The notes: generated by a model not told the origin, from the letters alone. DNA of 64,000 bases from Gammaproteobacteria bacterium (GCA_021772985.1 JAJFKX010000005.1:62001-126000); one strand, 5' to 3'. Shown: positions 1-11,790, counted from the stretch's first letter. Made by a program: numbers and translations.

Positions 1-72
1 ACCTGCAGCCAATACCGCCAGGCCACCCAGAATCGGCAACCAGATTAAAAGTGAAAGTAAGTGCACTGACAT
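1..72 (-). CDS. nuoM: NADH-quinone oxidoreductase subunit M, N-terminal fragment
   Basis: Only the first 24 codons lie in the window; the gene continues past base 1. The reading begins with ATG at 72 and gives a hydrophobic start (MSVHLLSLLIWLPILGGLAV) typical of the first membrane helix of the antiporter-like subunit NuoM. Position after nuoL in a nuo operon supports the name. The 172-bp gap to nuoL is unusual here, because most other neighbouring nuo genes overlap or nearly touch; that gap holds a repeat. Confidence 0.85.
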   Translation of the reverse strand, partial: MSVHLLSLLIWLPILGGLAVLAAG

Positions 73-116
73 CTTAGCGCCTGTTGATGCTATCTAAGGC
101 TAAGCTGGCGGTGTTT

Positions 117-222
117 CGGGTTACACCTGACAACATGTCATATTGTTTTATTCGTCGGTCAACAATCACTAAAGTTCTCTCCTCATGCCTTGCCTGGCTC
201 ACCGCCAGACAACAACAGCGTT
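117..222 (-). repeat. degenerate intergenic repeat, copy A (nuoL/nuoM gap)
   Basis: This stretch aligns end to end with the segment at 11921-12030 upstream of nuoA. Shared blocks on the plus strand include CGGGTT, TCACTAAA, TCTCCTC, CTGGC and CAGACA-CAACAGC, in the same order and nearly the same spacing (57 versus 60 bases between the first two). The long hairpin arms that are perfect in the other copy are decayed here. The copy sits inside the operon, in the only sizeable intergenic gap. No coding function is visible. It looks like a small dispersed element, of a family I do not recognise. Confidence 0.6.
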
Positions 223-244
223 GTCCTTGATGGCATCACGGGTG

Positions 245-2218
245 CTACAGCGTTCCCTGGTTAAAAATCACAAATGCAGCGATGAGCACAATCAATCCGA
301 TGATCATCACAAAGGCGTAATGGTATAGATAACCCGATTGCAAATGCCGGAAAAAACCGGCCAGTCTGCCAACAATTCCGGCCGAACCATTAACCAATAA
401 ACCGTCAATCAGACCTGCATCGCCGAATCGCCACAGGCCCTTGCCCAGCTTCAAACTGCCACGGGCAAACACGAATTGATAAACCTCATCAAACCAATAC
501 TTTTTATCCAGCATCCTTTGAATTGGTGACAATGTCTGTGCAAACCAGGTCGCCAACTGTGGCTTCCAGTACCAGATCAAAACCGCAGCCGCACTACCCA
601 ACGCCACCAGCCAGAAAACCGGTGTAACAAAAGCATGCAGCGCCATCGCCATTGGCCCATGGAAATGGTGACCAATCTCGGCAAGCACATCATTGTTCGG
701 GCTTACCTGAATAGCATCCTGAAAAAACCCACCAAATAACATCGGTTCAACAGTGAAATAACCAATAAATACCGATGGTATTGCCAGCAACACCAATGGC
801 ACCGTGACCACCAATGGCGACTCATGTAAATGTGAACGCACAGATTCTTCTATGCGTTCCTTACCATGAAAAGTCAGGAACAGTAATCTCAAGCTATATA
901 AGGCAGTAACTACCACGCCCAGCAACACACACCAATAGGCGAAACCAGCGCCTGGCCGTTGGGCAAGATGCACTGCTTCAATAATCAAATCCTTGGAATA
1001 AAATCCGGAGAAGAACGGCACGCCCATCAATGCCAACGAACCAAGCCATGCCGTGATAAAGGTCACTGGCATGTACTTCCGCAAGCCACCCATTTCACGC
1101 ATATCCTGGCGATGATGCATGGCAATAATCACTGAGCCCGCACCCAAAAACAGTAACGCCTTGAAAAAGGCATGAGTCATCAGATGAAAGATAGCCGCTG
1201 AATACGCCGAAGCGCCCAATGCAACCGTCATATAACCTAGCTGTGACAAGGTCGAATAAGCTACTACCCGTTTGATATCGTTTTGCACCAGACCAATCAG
1301 GCCCATAAACAATGCGGTAATCGCGCCGATTACCAGCACAAAGCTCAACGCCACTTCCGACAATTCAAACAACGGCGACATCCGCGCCACCATAAAGATA
1401 CCGGCGGTTACCATGGTCGCGGCATGAATAAGGGCGGAAATAGGGGTCGGGCCTTCCATCGAATCCGGCAGCCACACGTGCAGTGGTGCTTGTGCAGATT
1501 TACCCATCGCACCAATAAACAGGCAAATACAAATAAATGTCAGCAGTGACCACTCGACACCTGGAAAAATACTGATGGTATTGGTCACAGCATCCGGCGC
1601 TTTTGCAAAAATTTCGGCATAATCCAGCGTGCCGAATGTGGCCACGATAGCGGCAATACCTAACAGAAAACCGAAATCACCAACCCGGTTAACCAGAAAG
1701 GCTTTCAGGTTGGCAAAAATAGCTGACTCTTTCTTGAACCAAAACCCGATCAGCAGGTATGAGACCAGCCCAACTGCTTCCCAGCCAAAAAACAGTTGCA
1801 GGAAATTATTCGACATTACCAGCATTAACATTGAAAACGTGAATAATGCGATATAGCTGAAGAAACGCTGATAACCGGGATCATCACGCATGTAACCGAT
1901 GGTGTAGATGTGTACCATCAGTGACACGAAAGTCACGACCGTCATCATAACAACCGTTAAACTGTCAATTAAAAACCCGATTTCGAACTTGATACCATCG
2001 GTCAAAGCCCAGGTATAAATCGAGGTGTTAATCGCCTCCATTCCATCGAAAGCCACCAGCTTAAAGACATAAAAAGACAGACCACAGGACGCCGCCACAC
2101 CCAGAATAGTCACCCAATGGGCACCGGCACGGCCGATTTGGTTACGCAATAAACCGGCGATAACAGACCCGGCCAGCGGTAACAATGGAATCAATAATAA
2201 TATGGTTTTCATATCCAT
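245..2218 (-). CDS. nuoL: NADH-quinone oxidoreductase subunit L
   Basis: A 657-residue polytopic membrane protein, the largest antiporter-like proton-channel subunit of respiratory complex I. The family core is clear: FFGWEAVGLVSYLLIGFW near residue 145 carries the conserved membrane Glu, followed by APLHVWLPDSMEGPTPISAL and IHAATMVTAGI near residues 245-270. The C-terminal part holds the amphipathic lateral helix region and a last membrane helix. Length is normal for NuoL. It lies 4 bases after nuoK, so translation is probably coupled. It is followed by an unusual 172-bp gap with a repeat before nuoM. Confidence 0.97.
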   Translation of the reverse strand: MDMKTILLLIPLLPLAGSVIAGLLRNQIGRAGAHWVTILGVAASCGLSFYVFKLVAFDGMEAINTSIYTWALTDGIKFEIGFLIDSLTVVMMTVVTFVSLMVHIYTIGYMRDDPGYQRFFSYIALFTFSMLMLVMSNNFLQLFFGWEAVGLVSYLLIGFWFKKESAIFANLKAFLVNRVGDFGFLLGIAAIVATFGTLDYAEIFAKAPDAVTNTISIFPGVEWSLLTFICICLFIGAMGKSAQAPLHVWLPDSMEGPTPISALIHAATMVTAGIFMVARMSPLFELSEVALSFVLVIGAITALFMGLIGLVQNDIKRVVAYSTLSQLGYMTVALGASAYSAAIFHLMTHAFFKALLFLGAGSVIIAMHHRQDMREMGGLRKYMPVTFITAWLGSLALMGVPFFSGFYSKDLIIEAVHLAQRPGAGFAYWCVLLGVVVTALYSLRLLFLTFHGKERIEESVRSHLHESPLVVTVPLVLLAIPSVFIGYFTVEPMLFGGFFQDAIQVSPNNDVLAEIGHHFHGPMAMALHAFVTPVFWLVALGSAAAVLIWYWKPQLATWFAQTLSPIQRMLDKKYWFDEVYQFVFARGSLKLGKGLWRFGDAGLIDGLLVNGSAGIVGRLAGFFRHLQSGYLYHYAFVMIIGLIVLIAAFVIFNQGTL

Positions 2219-2222
2219 TGAG

Positions 2223-2546
2223 CTATCCTTTTAAGTCATCCAGCTCCGCAACATTGATCGTATTGCGGTTACGGAATAACACCACCAGAATCGCCAGGCC
2301 GATAGCCGCTTCAGCTGCAGCCACAGTCAATATAAAGAACACAAATACCTGACCATCAGCGTTACCATGAAAGCGGGAAAAAGCGACAAAATTCATATTC
2401 ACTGCCAACAACATTAACTCAATGGCCATCAGCAGAATGATCACATTCTTACGGTTCAGAAAAATCCCCGCCACGCTCAAACTGAACAAAATTGCACCGA
2501 GCGTCAGGAAATGCGCCAGCGTCAATTCAGTGAAATAAGCACTCAT
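2223..2546 (-). CDS. nuoK: NADH-quinone oxidoreductase subunit K
   Basis: A 107-residue protein with three membrane helices, homologous to MrpC. The two conserved membrane glutamates of the family are present in [13 protein letters not shown] and in [11 protein letters not shown]; in complex I they form part of the proton path between NuoJ and NuoN. The ATG start overlaps the end of nuoJ by four bases, which is usual for this operon. Length and motif positions match the family. Confidence 0.97.
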   Translation of the reverse strand: MSAYFTELTLAHFLTLGAILFSLSVAGIFLNRKNVIILLMAIELMLLAVNMNFVAFSRFHGNADGQVFVFFILTVAAAEAAIGLAILVVLFRNRNTINVAELDDLKG

Positions 2547-3157
2547 GCGTCACGTTCCTTATTGTCCACTGCCGGCATCGATATCACCCGAACCCTATCA
2601 TCGCGTTTCACCTGCACCTGTCGTGCCGGGTCCTGGTATCGCCCACCCTCCCGGCGGCCGCGGTGGGTCAGGGTAATCGCGGCAACAATAGCAACCAGCA
2701 AAATTACCGCGGCAATTTCAAATGGATATAAATACTCGGTATACAACCGTTCACCCAAATAAGCAGTATTGCTGAAACCATCAGGATTCCCTTCTCCCAA
2801 TGGCAGCTTTTGAGCACCCTTTGTCCAGATAATTAATAACAGTTCACCGGCCATCACCAGCGCAACCAAAATACCTACCGGCAAATAGCGCGCAAAACCC
2901 TCACGCAACCTGGACAAATTAATATCCAGCATCATCACTACAAACAGGAACAACACCATCACGGCCCCGACATAAACCAGTACCAGGGTAATCGCCAGGA
3001 ACTCTACTTCCAACAGCATCCAAATCCCGGCGCTGGTAAAAAACGTCAACACCAAAAACAACGCCGCATAAACCGGATTACGTACAGTAATCACCGACAA
3101 TGCCGACAAGGTCAAAAGCGTGCCGAACAGATAAAAAACTAAAACCTGAATACTCAT
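2543..3157 (-). CDS. nuoJ: NADH-quinone oxidoreductase subunit J
   Basis: A 204-residue membrane subunit of complex I with five predicted hydrophobic segments; the first four occupy roughly residues 1-110 (for example [20 protein letters not shown] and [20 protein letters not shown], the family signature). The segment around residue 145-160 ([20 protein letters not shown]) is the last helix. A charged cytoplasmic tail of about 40 residues follows. It sits between nuoI and nuoK, overlapping nuoK by four bases. Confidence 0.96.
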   Translation of the reverse strand: MSIQVLVFYLFGTLLTLSALSVITVRNPVYAALFLVLTFFTSAGIWMLLEVEFLAITLVLVYVGAVMVLFLFVVMMLDINLSRLREGFARYLPVGILVALVMAGELLLIIWTKGAQKLPLGEGNPDGFSNTAYLGERLYTEYLYPFEIAAVILLVAIVAAITLTHRGRREGGRYQDPARQVQVKRDDRVRVISMPAVDNKERDA

Positions 3158-3166
3158 GTTTTGGGC

Positions 3167-3655
3167 CTAACGATATGCTGCGTCTTGCCGCCTTGCAGCA
3201 GCAATTTGCGGTTCAAGCCGATCACCGATAGCTAGCAACTGCTGCTTGGTCATAATATTTTCACCGCGCTTTTCAAAGTGATATTCGGAAAAATCAGTTT
3301 CCACAATCGAATCCACCGGGCAGGATTCCTCACAGAACCCGCAATAAATGCACTTAAATAAATCGATGTCATAGCGAGTGGTCCGCCTGGTTCCGTCATC
3401 ACGCTGTTCAGAATCGATGGTGATTGCCAACGCCGGGCAAACAGCTTCACATAATTTGCAGGCGATGCAGCGCTCTTCCCCATTAGGATAACGACGCAAT
3501 GCATGCAAACCCCGAAAACGATTCGATTTAGGTGTTTTTTCTTCCGGATAACGCAGTGTGAATTTGGGTTTCAGAAAATATTTCCAGGTCACCCCAAGAC
3601 CACTGAACAACTCTGCCAGCAGCAATGAGCGGAAGTAGTTAACAATAATCTGCAT
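3167..3655 (-). CDS. nuoI: NADH-quinone oxidoreductase subunit I, 2x[4Fe-4S] ferredoxin-like
   Basis: A 162-residue peripheral subunit that holds clusters N6a and N6b and passes electrons to NuoB. Two complete ferredoxin motifs are visible: [12 protein letters not shown] and [12 protein letters not shown]. The open frame extends upstream to 3706 inside nuoH, but the ATG at 3655 ([12 protein letters not shown]) is preferred. It follows GGAG with a six-base spacer, comes directly after the nuoH stop, and matches the usual N-terminus of the family. Confidence 0.96.
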   Translation of the reverse strand: MQIIVNYFRSLLLAELFSGLGVTWKYFLKPKFTLRYPEEKTPKSNRFRGLHALRRYPNGEERCIACKLCEAVCPALAITIDSEQRDDGTRRTTRYDIDLFKCIYCGFCEESCPVDSIVETDFSEYHFEKRGENIMTKQQLLAIGDRLEPQIAAARRQDAAYR

Positions 3656-3656
3656 C

Positions 3657-4685
3657 TCAAACTCCCTGCTCAACCCAGCCGAGCAGCACAAACACTGCCG
3701 CTGCAATCAGCCACACAATGGTAATCGGAATAAATACTTTCCAGCCCAGGCGCATAATCTGGTCGTAGCGATAACGCGGAAATGTTGCGCGAAACCACAA
3801 AAACAGGAACATAAAGAAGAACATTTTGCCCAGGAACCACAGCAAGTGAGGCTGTGCAATAAAGGTATTACCCAATATCGGCACATTTTCAAACGGCGAT
3901 AACCAGCCACCGGTAAACATCAACGCCGTCAATGCTGCAATCAATATCATGTTGGCATATTCAGCCAGGAAAAATACTGCAAATGCAGCACCGGCGTATT
4001 CAACATGAAAACCGGCAACAATCTCTGATTCACCTTCCGCCACATCAAACGGAGCGCGGTTTGTTTCGGCAACCCCTGAGATGAAATAAATCATAAACAG
4101 TGGCAGTAAGGGCAGCCAAAACCAATCAAAAAAACCACCTTGCTGGGCCAGCACAATTTCTCGCAAATTAATACTTCCAGCAACAATAATGACGCCAACC
4201 AGAGCGAACCCCATGGCAATTTCATATGACACAATCTGTGCAGCAGATCGCATCGCGCCCAAAAAAGCATACTTGGAGTTGGAGGCCCAGCCGGCCACGA
4301 TAACCCCATAGACACCCATTGAAGTCAGCGCCAGCACATACAACAAACTGGCATCGATATCTGCCAGCACCAGCCAATCATCAAACGGCACAACAGCCCA
4401 GGCTGCTAAGGCCGGCGCCAGAGACAAAACCGGGGCCAGGTAAAACAGAAATTTGTTGGCACTCGAAGGCAATACAATTTCTTTGAACAACAGTTTGAAT
4501 ACATCTGCGAAGGGCTGAAGCAACCCCCATGGCCCTACCCGATTGGGCCCCAAGCGTGATTGCATATAACCGATCACCTTGCGCTCGGCATAGGTGTAAT
4601 AGGCGACCGTCAAAATCAAAGGTACTACGATCAGCAGAATTTTGCCGACCGTTAGCAATAATGTCATAAGCGATTGCATATCCAT
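3657..4685 (-). CDS. nuoH: NADH-quinone oxidoreductase subunit H
   Basis: A 342-residue membrane subunit that links the peripheral arm to the membrane arm and forms much of the quinone cavity. Signature segments are present: [20 protein letters not shown] near residue 35, [12 protein letters not shown] near residue 60 and [20 protein letters not shown] near residue 205. Eight hydrophobic helices are recognisable. It abuts nuoG by one base, and the nuoI start follows directly after its stop. Confidence 0.97.
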   Translation of the reverse strand: MDMQSLMTLLLTVGKILLIVVPLILTVAYYTYAERKVIGYMQSRLGPNRVGPWGLLQPFADVFKLLFKEIVLPSSANKFLFYLAPVLSLAPALAAWAVVPFDDWLVLADIDASLLYVLALTSMGVYGVIVAGWASNSKYAFLGAMRSAAQIVSYEIAMGFALVGVIIVAGSINLREIVLAQQGGFFDWFWLPLLPLFMIYFISGVAETNRAPFDVAEGESEIVAGFHVEYAGAAFAVFFLAEYANMILIAALTALMFTGGWLSPFENVPILGNTFIAQPHLLWFLGKMFFFMFLFLWFRATFPRYRYDQIMRLGWKVFIPITIVWLIAAAVFVLLGWVEQGV

Positions 4686-7054
4686 TATTCCGATGCCTCT
4701 ACAGGCTGCAATTTAAGCGGTGCAATAGCGGCGTCTAATTGTGAGCTGACCGACGTTGCCGATGGCAGCAGCACTGTAGCAGCAGCTATGCGCTCATCCA
4801 GAGCGACTTTGACGGTCACCTTTGCATCATCACCAAAACCGATTTCATCACCAGCAGCCAGACGTAGTTTTTTGGCTGTAGCCGGATGCATGACAGCTTG
4901 CTCAAGTTGCTGTGCATGGTTGGTTTGCTGAAGAGGCGCACTGTGACGGCAAACCGCATCCACACTGAACATCGGCACAGCCCCAAGGCGATACAATCCT
5001 TTGCCGCTTGAGCCGGGTGCTTTCCAAGCTGGTATTCGCGTGATATCCAGAGATACCTCTGACAGCACTTCATCCATCGACTGCTGGAATTGTTTTTCAG
5101 ATTGCCAGGCACAATTATCCAAACCCAGCTGTTCACTTAATACCCGAACAACTTTCCAACCTGCACGTGCCTCACCTACAGGTTTACTTGCTCCGAAAAA
5201 GCGCTGCATCCGGCCTTCAAGGTTGTACATTGTGCCGCCGGTCTCCGCTGCAGCCGCCAATGGCAACACCACATCTGCCAGCTCACGCAGACTGTTGGTC
5301 AGGTAACTGCTTAGGGCGATCACATGGTCTGCTTTGTGGCAGGCATCCATCAGCGCTTGAGGGTCAGCTGCATCCAATGCCGGATCAACATCATGCAAAA
5401 TCACTACCCGTTTATGCCGTGTTGCCAAATCATCTGTTAGCAAACTACCACCAGCCGGCACCGCAGATGCCAGCTGGGCACCATACCCATTGGCTGCATA
5501 ATCCAGTTCAATGCGCTCGGCACCACAAATTATGGCCAGCTGTCGTAATAACTGCCTCAGATGACCAGCTTTGGGGTGCATCGCCGACTGTGCACCGAAC
5601 ACCAGCACAGCTCGTTCTGCACCTTTGAGGCTTTCAGCAATCTGCTGATGCTGTTCTGTACTGTTTCGCTTCAACAACCATTTACCCAATGTATCCGCAG
5701 GTAAATCCTGATCAACCGCAGCGTAGGCAGCCCGCAAAATGCCACCAAGCTCGGTCAGCCACTGCTGTGGTCCGGCCAATAGATCGTTGACCGTATCAAA
5801 ATGCCAATCGTAATCAACTGCATTCAAAGTGTGAATTTCAGCATTATTATGCCGCCAGGCCTGACGTATTCGTTGTGCCAGCAACGGCTGCTCATGACGT
5901 AAATTACTGCCCACCAGCAAAACAGCATCTGCTGTACTTAAACTGGCAAGGGGAATACTGCTATGCGCCATACCGTTATCGCTGGCGTCTAGTGTCCGCA
6001 ACCGATAATCAATATTTGCCCCACCTAATGCCTGCGCAAATTGGCTTAGCGCAAAATAATCTTCAGTTACCGCTTGAGGTGATGCAAGAATAGCAATCTC
6101 ATCAGCACCATGATGCTCACGACAATCACCAACAATACCCTTAACCATGGATAACGCTGATTCCCAGTCAACGGCTTGCCAGTTACCTCCCCGTTTAACT
6201 TCAGGTGTAGCGGCACGATTATCATGTCGCAAACCAAAATGGCTGTAGCGATCGCGGTCCGCCAGCCAGCTTTCATTCACAGTTTCATTATCCTGCGGTA
6301 CCGCACGCATGATTTCCCCCCGGCGCAGGTGGTACCAAAGATTGCTGCCCAGACTGTCATGGGTTGCGACCGCTGGATGGGCGGTTAACTCCCAGGCGCG
6401 AGCAGAAAATCGGAACGGTTTATTGGTCAATGCGCCGACCGGGCATAAATCGATGATATTGCCGGACAACTCTGAATCAACACTACGCGCTACAAAAGTA
6501 CTGATCTCCATGTTCTCACCACGGCCAATACCACCCAGCTCATTGGTCCCGGCAATTTCATCCAGAAAACGTACGCAACGGGTGCAATGGATGCAGCGGG
6601 TCATATCAGTGGCGACCAGTGACCCCAGGTTTTTATCCTTTACTGAACGCTTGCGTTCCGTGAAACGCGACACAGAACGGCCATAGCCCATCGCCAGATC
6701 CTGCAATTCGCACTCACCACCCTGGTCACAGATTGGGCAATCCAGGGGATGATTGATCAACAAAAACTCCATCACACCCTGCTGTGCATCACGTGCGCGC
6801 CGCGACTCCGTATAGACCTTCATGCCATCCATCACCGGCGTAGCACAGGCAGGCAGTGGTTTGGGTGCTTTTTCCACATCTACCAGACACATCCGGCAGT
6901 TCGCTGCTATCGATAGTTTTTTGTGATAACAGAATCTCGGAATATCGACGCCAGCCTTATCGGTGGCCTCAATAAGCATCGAGCCCTTGGGAACTTCCAG
7001 CGTCTGACCGTCGACTTCAATGCTGACCATATCGGGTTTCACCTGTGCACTCAT
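4685..7054 (-). CDS. nuoG: NADH-quinone oxidoreductase subunit G
   Basis: A 789-residue iron-sulfur subunit of the NADH dehydrogenase module. The N-terminal 2Fe-2S ferredoxin domain has FCYHKKL and CRMCLVD with a third Cys in PACATPV. Next come the His/Cys-ligated cluster region ([18 protein letters not shown]) and the 4Fe-4S motif [14 protein letters not shown] around residue 155. The rest is a molybdopterin-oxidoreductase fold that carries no cofactor in complex I. The length is close to that of other NuoG proteins of the shorter type (E. coli has about 900). The ATG overlaps the nuoF stop by four bases. Confidence 0.96.
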   Translation of the reverse strand: MSAQVKPDMVSIEVDGQTLEVPKGSMLIEATDKAGVDIPRFCYHKKLSIAANCRMCLVDVEKAPKPLPACATPVMDGMKVYTESRRARDAQQGVMEFLLINHPLDCPICDQGGECELQDLAMGYGRSVSRFTERKRSVKDKNLGSLVATDMTRCIHCTRCVRFLDEIAGTNELGGIGRGENMEISTFVARSVDSELSGNIIDLCPVGALTNKPFRFSARAWELTAHPAVATHDSLGSNLWYHLRRGEIMRAVPQDNETVNESWLADRDRYSHFGLRHDNRAATPEVKRGGNWQAVDWESALSMVKGIVGDCREHHGADEIAILASPQAVTEDYFALSQFAQALGGANIDYRLRTLDASDNGMAHSSIPLASLSTADAVLLVGSNLRHEQPLLAQRIRQAWRHNNAEIHTLNAVDYDWHFDTVNDLLAGPQQWLTELGGILRAAYAAVDQDLPADTLGKWLLKRNSTEQHQQIAESLKGAERAVLVFGAQSAMHPKAGHLRQLLRQLAIICGAERIELDYAANGYGAQLASAVPAGGSLLTDDLATRHKRVVILHDVDPALDAADPQALMDACHKADHVIALSSYLTNSLRELADVVLPLAAAAETGGTMYNLEGRMQRFFGASKPVGEARAGWKVVRVLSEQLGLDNCAWQSEKQFQQSMDEVLSEVSLDITRIPAWKAPGSSGKGLYRLGAVPMFSVDAVCRHSAPLQQTNHAQQLEQAVMHPATAKKLRLAAGDEIGFGDDAKVTVKVALDERIAAATVLLPSATSVSSQLDAAIAPLKLQPVEASE

Positions 7055-8361
7055 GCCGCAGCCTCCACCAAACCATCCACTAATGAATGCTTATTTTTCA
7101 CAAAATATTCAAATTCATGCCAATAATGGCGCAACATCCCTTGTACCGGCCAGGCAGCCGCCTCACCAAAGGCGCATATGGTATGGCCCTCGATCTGCCC
7201 TGCTGCAGAACGAAGTAATTCCAGGTCATTATGACTGGCCTCACCAGCCAAAATCCGTCTCAGCACCCGATACATCCAACCAGTGCCTTCACGACATGGG
7301 GTGCACTGACCGCAACTTTCTGCTTTATAGAATTGCGAAATCCGGGCACACATATTAACCATGCAGGTGGTTTCATCCATTACCACTACAGCCCCTGAAC
7401 CAAGACCGGAACCGGCTTTCGAGAGACTGTCAAAATCCATATCAATTTCCATCATCATTTCAGCCGGCAACACCGGCATTGATGAGCCACCTGGAATCAC
7501 TGCTTTTAACTTGCGGCCTTTCCAGACACCACCGGCCATTTCCAGCAGATCACGAAACGGCGTACCCAATGGGATTTCATAATTACCGGGTTTTTCCACA
7601 TGACCGGAAACCGAGAAAATTTTGGGACCCCCGTTATTCGGTCGGCCAATATTCAAAAACCAATCAGCGCCCTTGCGCATTATCGCCGGCACACTGGCCA
7701 GGGTTTCAGTGTTATTGATGGTGGTCGGTTTACCATAAATACCAAAATTGGCTGGAAACGGTGGTTTGAAACGTGGTTGGCCTTTTTTCCCCTCCAACGA
7801 CTCCATTAATGCCGTCTCTTCACCACAAATGTACGCCCCTGCACCCAATACAGCATAGATGTCTATATCAATACCCGAATCCAGTATGTTTTTGCCCAGC
7901 AAGCCTGCCGCGTATGCTTCCTTCAAGGCGGCTTCAAAACGCTCAAACGGCTCATGGTGAAACTCACCACGCAAATAGTTGTAAGCGACGCTGGCACCCA
8001 TTGAGTAAGCAGCAATCGCCATGCCTTCAATCAACGCATGCGGGTTATAACGCAGGATATCGCGATCATGACAAGTACCCGGTTCTGACTCATCTGAGTT
8101 GCACAACAGGTACTTTTGCCCGGCTGCTGAACGCGGCATAAAACTCCACTTCAGCCCGGTTGGAAAACCGGCACCGCCACGCCCCCGCAGTGATGAGGCT
8201 TTAACCTGCTCGATAATATCTTCCTGCGGTGTATTATCCGCCAGCACCTTTTTCCAAGCCTGATAGCCATCACGCTGCAGGTAAGTATCCAGCGTCCAGG
8301 GTTTCGCTTCACTGTTCAGGTCAAAATCAAAACACACATTGTGTTCAGCATGCATAGCCAT
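7051..8361 (-). CDS. nuoF: NADH-quinone oxidoreductase subunit F, NADH/FMN-binding
   Basis: A 436-residue flavoprotein that oxidises NADH and passes electrons from FMN to cluster N3. The NADH-binding loop [13 protein letters not shown] lies near residue 60, the FMN region includes [19 protein letters not shown] near residue 175, and the N3 cluster motif is [15 protein letters not shown] near residue 350. It begins directly after the nuoE stop and overlaps nuoG by four bases. Length is normal. Confidence 0.97.
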   Translation of the reverse strand: MAMHAEHNVCFDFDLNSEAKPWTLDTYLQRDGYQAWKKVLADNTPQEDIIEQVKASSLRGRGGAGFPTGLKWSFMPRSAAGQKYLLCNSDESEPGTCHDRDILRYNPHALIEGMAIAAYSMGASVAYNYLRGEFHHEPFERFEAALKEAYAAGLLGKNILDSGIDIDIYAVLGAGAYICGEETALMESLEGKKGQPRFKPPFPANFGIYGKPTTINNTETLASVPAIMRKGADWFLNIGRPNNGGPKIFSVSGHVEKPGNYEIPLGTPFRDLLEMAGGVWKGRKLKAVIPGGSSMPVLPAEMMMEIDMDFDSLSKAGSGLGSGAVVVMDETTCMVNMCARISQFYKAESCGQCTPCREGTGWMYRVLRRILAGEASHNDLELLRSAAGQIEGHTICAFGEAAAWPVQGMLRHYWHEFEYFVKNKHSLVDGLVEAAA

Positions 8362-8916
8362 TTATTCCAGCCCCGCCAAAATCTGATCAATTTTTTCTGG
8401 TGTCAGGTTCTCATGGTAGTGGCCGTCCACCACCATCATCGGAGCACCCACACAGGCAGCCAGGCATTCTTCTTCAACTTTAAGGGTAACCCGACCATCA
8501 CTGGTGGTTTCTCCCAGCTTAATACCAAGCTTGTCTTCAACATATTTGAGCGTTTCATTAGCACCACGCAGCATGCAGGAAATATTGGTGCATACCGATA
8601 TTTTGTGCCTGCCGGTCTGTTTCAGATCAAACATCGAATAAAAACTGGCAACCTCATATATCCATGCTGCCGGCATTTGCAGATAATCAGCGACACCATT
8701 GAGCACTTCTTCATTTAACCATCCGCCGTTTTGTTCCTGGGCGGCAGCTACTGACTGGATAATCGCTGAACGTCGACCTTGGGGGTTATCCGGGAACTTG
8801 GTCAACCAGTGATCAATACTGGCCTTGGTTTGTTTGCTTAATCCAGCGGCTGCACCAGCAGCTTGGGGAGACATCTTTGGTGTAACTGATGTTTTATCCA
8901 TGGTCGAGTTACTCAT
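8362..8916 (-). CDS. nuoE: NADH-quinone oxidoreductase subunit E, 2Fe-2S thioredoxin-like
   Basis: A 184-residue subunit that carries cluster N1a next to NuoF. The cluster ligands are seen as CTNISC and, about 35 residues later, CLAACVGAP. The N-terminal 27 or so residues are Ser/Thr/Ala/Pro-rich and look like a poorly conserved extension; a downstream ATG (at KMSPQAAG) is possible but the upstream ATG overlaps the nuoD stop by four bases, as seen elsewhere in the operon. Confidence 0.95.
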   Translation of the reverse strand: MSNSTMDKTSVTPKMSPQAAGAAAGLSKQTKASIDHWLTKFPDNPQGRRSAIIQSVAAAQEQNGGWLNEEVLNGVADYLQMPAAWIYEVASFYSMFDLKQTGRHKISVCTNISCMLRGANETLKYVEDKLGIKLGETTSDGRVTLKVEEECLAACVGAPMMVVDGHYHENLTPEKIDQILAGLE

Positions 8917-10166
8917 CGGTCAACCTCTCCAAACACGATATCCTGGGTACCGATAATGGCCGGCACATCACCGAGCATATGGCCTTTTATCATTTCATTC
9001 ATGGCAGATAAATGCGCAAAACCAGGTGCCCGCAAATGCACCCGGAAAGGTTTATTGGCACCGTCGGAAATCAGGTAACAGCCAAATTCTCCCTTGGGCG
9101 CTTCGACTGCGGCGTAGGTTTCGCCCTCCGGTACACAATAGCCTTCTGTAAATAATTTGAAGTGATGAATGGTCGCTTCCATGTCACTCTTCATTTGTTC
9201 TCGTGAGGGCGGCACGATCTTGAAGTTTTTGGGCATCACCGGGCCACTATTGGATCGCAACCAGTTAACACATTGCTTGATGATCCGATTGGATTGGCGC
9301 ATTTCTTCGACGCGCACCAGATAACGGTCATAGCAATCGCCATTCAGACCCACCACGATGTCAAAATCAACATCGGCGTATTTCGCATATGGCTGATGCT
9401 TGCGCAAATCCCATTCCACACCCGAACCACGTAACATTGGACCGGTAAAGCCCAACTGTAATGCCCGTTCCGGACTGACAGCACCAATCCCTACCGTCCG
9501 CTGTTTCCAGATACGATTATCAGTCAGCAGTGTTTCATAATCATCGACTTTGCTATCAAAATCGACTGCGAACTGTTCGATAAAATCCAACAGTGAGCCT
9601 TCCCGCCATGCATTGCTGCGCTTCAGGTCTTTGCCTTTACGCCAACGGCTTTCTGCGATCTTCGGCATTACCTCAGGCAAGTCGCGGTACACGCCTCCGG
9701 GCCGATAATAGGTGGCATGCAATCGCGCTCCGCTGACAGCTTCATAACAATCCATCAACTGTTCCCGCTCGCGAAAGGCGTACAAAAATACCGTCATTGC
9801 ACCCAGATCAAGTGCGTTGGCACCTATCCACATCAAATGGTTAAGCAGCCGGGTAATCTCATCGAACAAGGTCCGGATATACTGTGCCCGTTCCGGCACT
9901 TCCACACCCAAAAGGTTTTCAATGGCACGTACATAAGCGTGCTCATTGCACATCATTGATACGTAATCCAGACGATCCATATATCCAATGGAATGATTGA
10001 AGGGCTTGGACTCAGCCAGTTTTTCCGTTGCTCGATGCAGCAGACCCACATGTGGATCGGCGCGCACCACGGTTTCTCCATCCAACTCCAGGATCAGGCG
10101 TAATACCCCATGCGCCGCAGGATGCTGCGGGCCAAAGTTCATCGTATAGTTGCGAATTTCAGCCAT
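8913..10166 (-). CDS. nuoD: NADH-quinone oxidoreductase subunit D
   Basis: A 417-residue subunit related to the large subunit of NiFe hydrogenases; together with NuoB it lines the quinone site. The start reads [20 protein letters not shown], with the conserved HPAAHG segment, and [12 protein letters not shown] follows. The C-terminus [18 protein letters not shown] is the usual ending. It is separate from nuoC, whereas in enterobacteria the two are fused. The gap to nuoC is two bases. Confidence 0.97.
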   Translation of the reverse strand: MAEIRNYTMNFGPQHPAAHGVLRLILELDGETVVRADPHVGLLHRATEKLAESKPFNHSIGYMDRLDYVSMMCNEHAYVRAIENLLGVEVPERAQYIRTLFDEITRLLNHLMWIGANALDLGAMTVFLYAFREREQLMDCYEAVSGARLHATYYRPGGVYRDLPEVMPKIAESRWRKGKDLKRSNAWREGSLLDFIEQFAVDFDSKVDDYETLLTDNRIWKQRTVGIGAVSPERALQLGFTGPMLRGSGVEWDLRKHQPYAKYADVDFDIVVGLNGDCYDRYLVRVEEMRQSNRIIKQCVNWLRSNSGPVMPKNFKIVPPSREQMKSDMEATIHHFKLFTEGYCVPEGETYAAVEAPKGEFGCYLISDGANKPFRVHLRAPGFAHLSAMNEMIKGHMLGDVPAIIGTQDIVFGEVDR

Positions 10167-10168
10167 GC

Positions 10169-10885
10169 TTATACGTCCTGCTCGGAGCCCGCTTCCAAAT
10201 AACGGGAATCACGCCGCACCACTCTCGGCACAGTGACCCGCGGTTCAATTTCCACGGCTTCATAAACAACCCGCTGTTTTTCTTCGGAATAGCGCACGGT
10301 AACGTTCCCAATCAGTGGGAAATCTTTACGGAACGGATGACCGACAAAACCATAATCAGTCAACAGGCGGCGCAAATCGGGATGGCCTTCGAACACAATC
10401 CCGAATAAATCGAACGCTTCGCGCTCAAACCAGTTGGCCGAATTCCAAACCTCCACCAATGACGGCACCACCGGCATCACATCACCTTCCGGATGGGTGC
10501 GCAAGCGTAATCGGCGATTATGCTTAATCGATAAGAGATGCAGAGTCACTCCGAATCGCTCGGCAAAATCCTGTACTTCAGGACGTTGTTGCCAATCAAA
10601 ACGGCCTGGACCAAATGCATCCACACCACGGCTGTAACCTTGCGAGCTAACCTGCTCGGTTTCCCATTCATCATTGCCGTAGCTCAAATAATCAACACCA
10701 CATAAATCTGTGAGTTGTTCAAAATGTAACCGTTCGTCATCCCGGAGAATCTGCGCAACAGTCTGCCAGTAGGCCACCGGCACCTGTATCGACAGCTCCC
10801 CATTGGGTGCCTTTTCCAGCTTGATTTCATAGTCAGCCAGCACGTCTTTCAGCAACTCTGAAAAGCTGTTGGGTGATTCAGTCAT
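10169..10885 (-). CDS. nuoC: NADH-quinone oxidoreductase subunit C (30 kDa subunit)
   Basis: A 238-residue peripheral-arm subunit that packs against NuoD. The family signature [35 protein letters not shown] lies near residues 150-185 (the block from [12 protein letters not shown] to the HPFRKDFPL segment). It is slightly longer than average, with a short acidic tail. It is 15 bases after nuoB. Confidence 0.96.
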   Translation of the reverse strand: MTESPNSFSELLKDVLADYEIKLEKAPNGELSIQVPVAYWQTVAQILRDDERLHFEQLTDLCGVDYLSYGNDEWETEQVSSQGYSRGVDAFGPGRFDWQQRPEVQDFAERFGVTLHLLSIKHNRRLRLRTHPEGDVMPVVPSLVEVWNSANWFEREAFDLFGIVFEGHPDLRRLLTDYGFVGHPFRKDFPLIGNVTVRYSEEKQRVVYEAVEIEPRVTVPRVVRRDSRYLEAGSEQDV

Positions 10886-10900
10886 AGGTATTTGCCCTGC

Positions 10901-11443
10901 TCAGCTGCGCGCGATGGTATTGGTTCGCCGGATTTTTTTCTGCAACTGGATAATTCCATAAACCAGGGCTTCAGCGGTCGGTGGGCAACCCGGCACATAC
11001 ACATCCACCGGCAGCACCCGATCACAACCCCGGGTCACCGCATAAGAATAGTGATAATAACCCCCACCGTTAGCACAAGAGCCCATCGAAATTACCCATT
11101 TTGGATCGGGCATCTGGTCATAAACCTTGCGCAATGCAGGGGCCATTTTATTAACCAGGGTACCCGCCACAATCATCACATCTGATTGCCGCGGACTGGG
11201 GCGAAACACCACCCCGAAACGGTCCAGGTCATAACGAGCTGCACCAGCATGCATCATCTCTACGGCACAACAGGCCAATCCGAACGTTACCGGCCACATC
11301 GAACCGGTACGCGCCCAATTAAATAACGCATCAACTGAAGTGGTTGCAAAGCCCTTATTAAGTATCGGGTTGTCATCCGCACCAGGGCGCAGAATATCGT
11401 CAAGCGCATTCATCGGTAATGCTTCATTAGCAGCCACTACCAT
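10901..11443 (-). CDS. nuoB: NADH-quinone oxidoreductase subunit B, cluster N2
   Basis: A 180-residue subunit that carries the terminal cluster N2. Ligands are visible in [10 protein letters not shown], in GSCANGGG and in [12 protein letters not shown]. The frame is open to 11464 inside nuoA, but ATG 11443 ([12 protein letters not shown]) is a better start: it follows GGAG with a seven-base spacer and overlaps the nuoA stop codon, as expected for coupled translation. Confidence 0.96.
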   Translation of the reverse strand: MVVAANEALPMNALDDILRPGADDNPILNKGFATTSVDALFNWARTGSMWPVTFGLACCAVEMMHAGAARYDLDRFGVVFRPSPRQSDVMIVAGTLVNKMAPALRKVYDQMPDPKWVISMGSCANGGGYYHYSYAVTRGCDRVLPVDVYVPGCPPTAEALVYGIIQLQKKIRRTNTIARS

Positions 11444-11790
11444 TCCAGCGCTCCCTTTTTCCATTCATAAATAAAGCCAACAACCAGAATCCCGAGAAAC
11501 ACCATCATCGCCCAGAAACCGACCCAGCCGACAGATTCCAATACCACTGCCCAGGGAAACAGAAAAGCGATTTCCAAATCAAATATGATGAATAAAATGG
11601 CCACCAGGTAATAGCGCACATCAAATTTCATACGGGCATCTTCAAAAGCCTCGAAGCCGCATTCGTAAGGGGATCCTTTTTCATCATCCGGACGACGGGG
11701 GCCCAGTACCGAACCCACAACCACAAGCACTGCGCCCATTGCCAATGAGATTCCCAGAAATATCAGGATTGGAAAATAATCCGCTAACAT
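11437..11790 (-). CDS. nuoA: NADH-quinone oxidoreductase subunit A
   Basis: A 117-residue membrane subunit with three helices, first gene of the nuo operon. The family motif [20 protein letters not shown] begins near residue 41 and is followed by [19 protein letters not shown]. The 3' end overlaps nuoB. The operon promoter must lie upstream in 11791-12119, a stretch without genes that is largely occupied by a hairpin repeat. Confidence 0.97.
   Translation of the reverse strand: MLADYFPILIFLGISLAMGAVLVVVGSVLGPRRPDDEKGSPYECGFEAFEDARMKFDVRYYLVAILFIIFDLEIAFLFPWAVVLESVGWVGFWAMMVFLGILVVGFIYEWKKGALEW

Noticed and set aside
5167-5628. 153-codon open frame antisense to nuoG
   Set aside because: Opposite a conserved gene; Pro/His/Cys-rich composition and no recognisable family.
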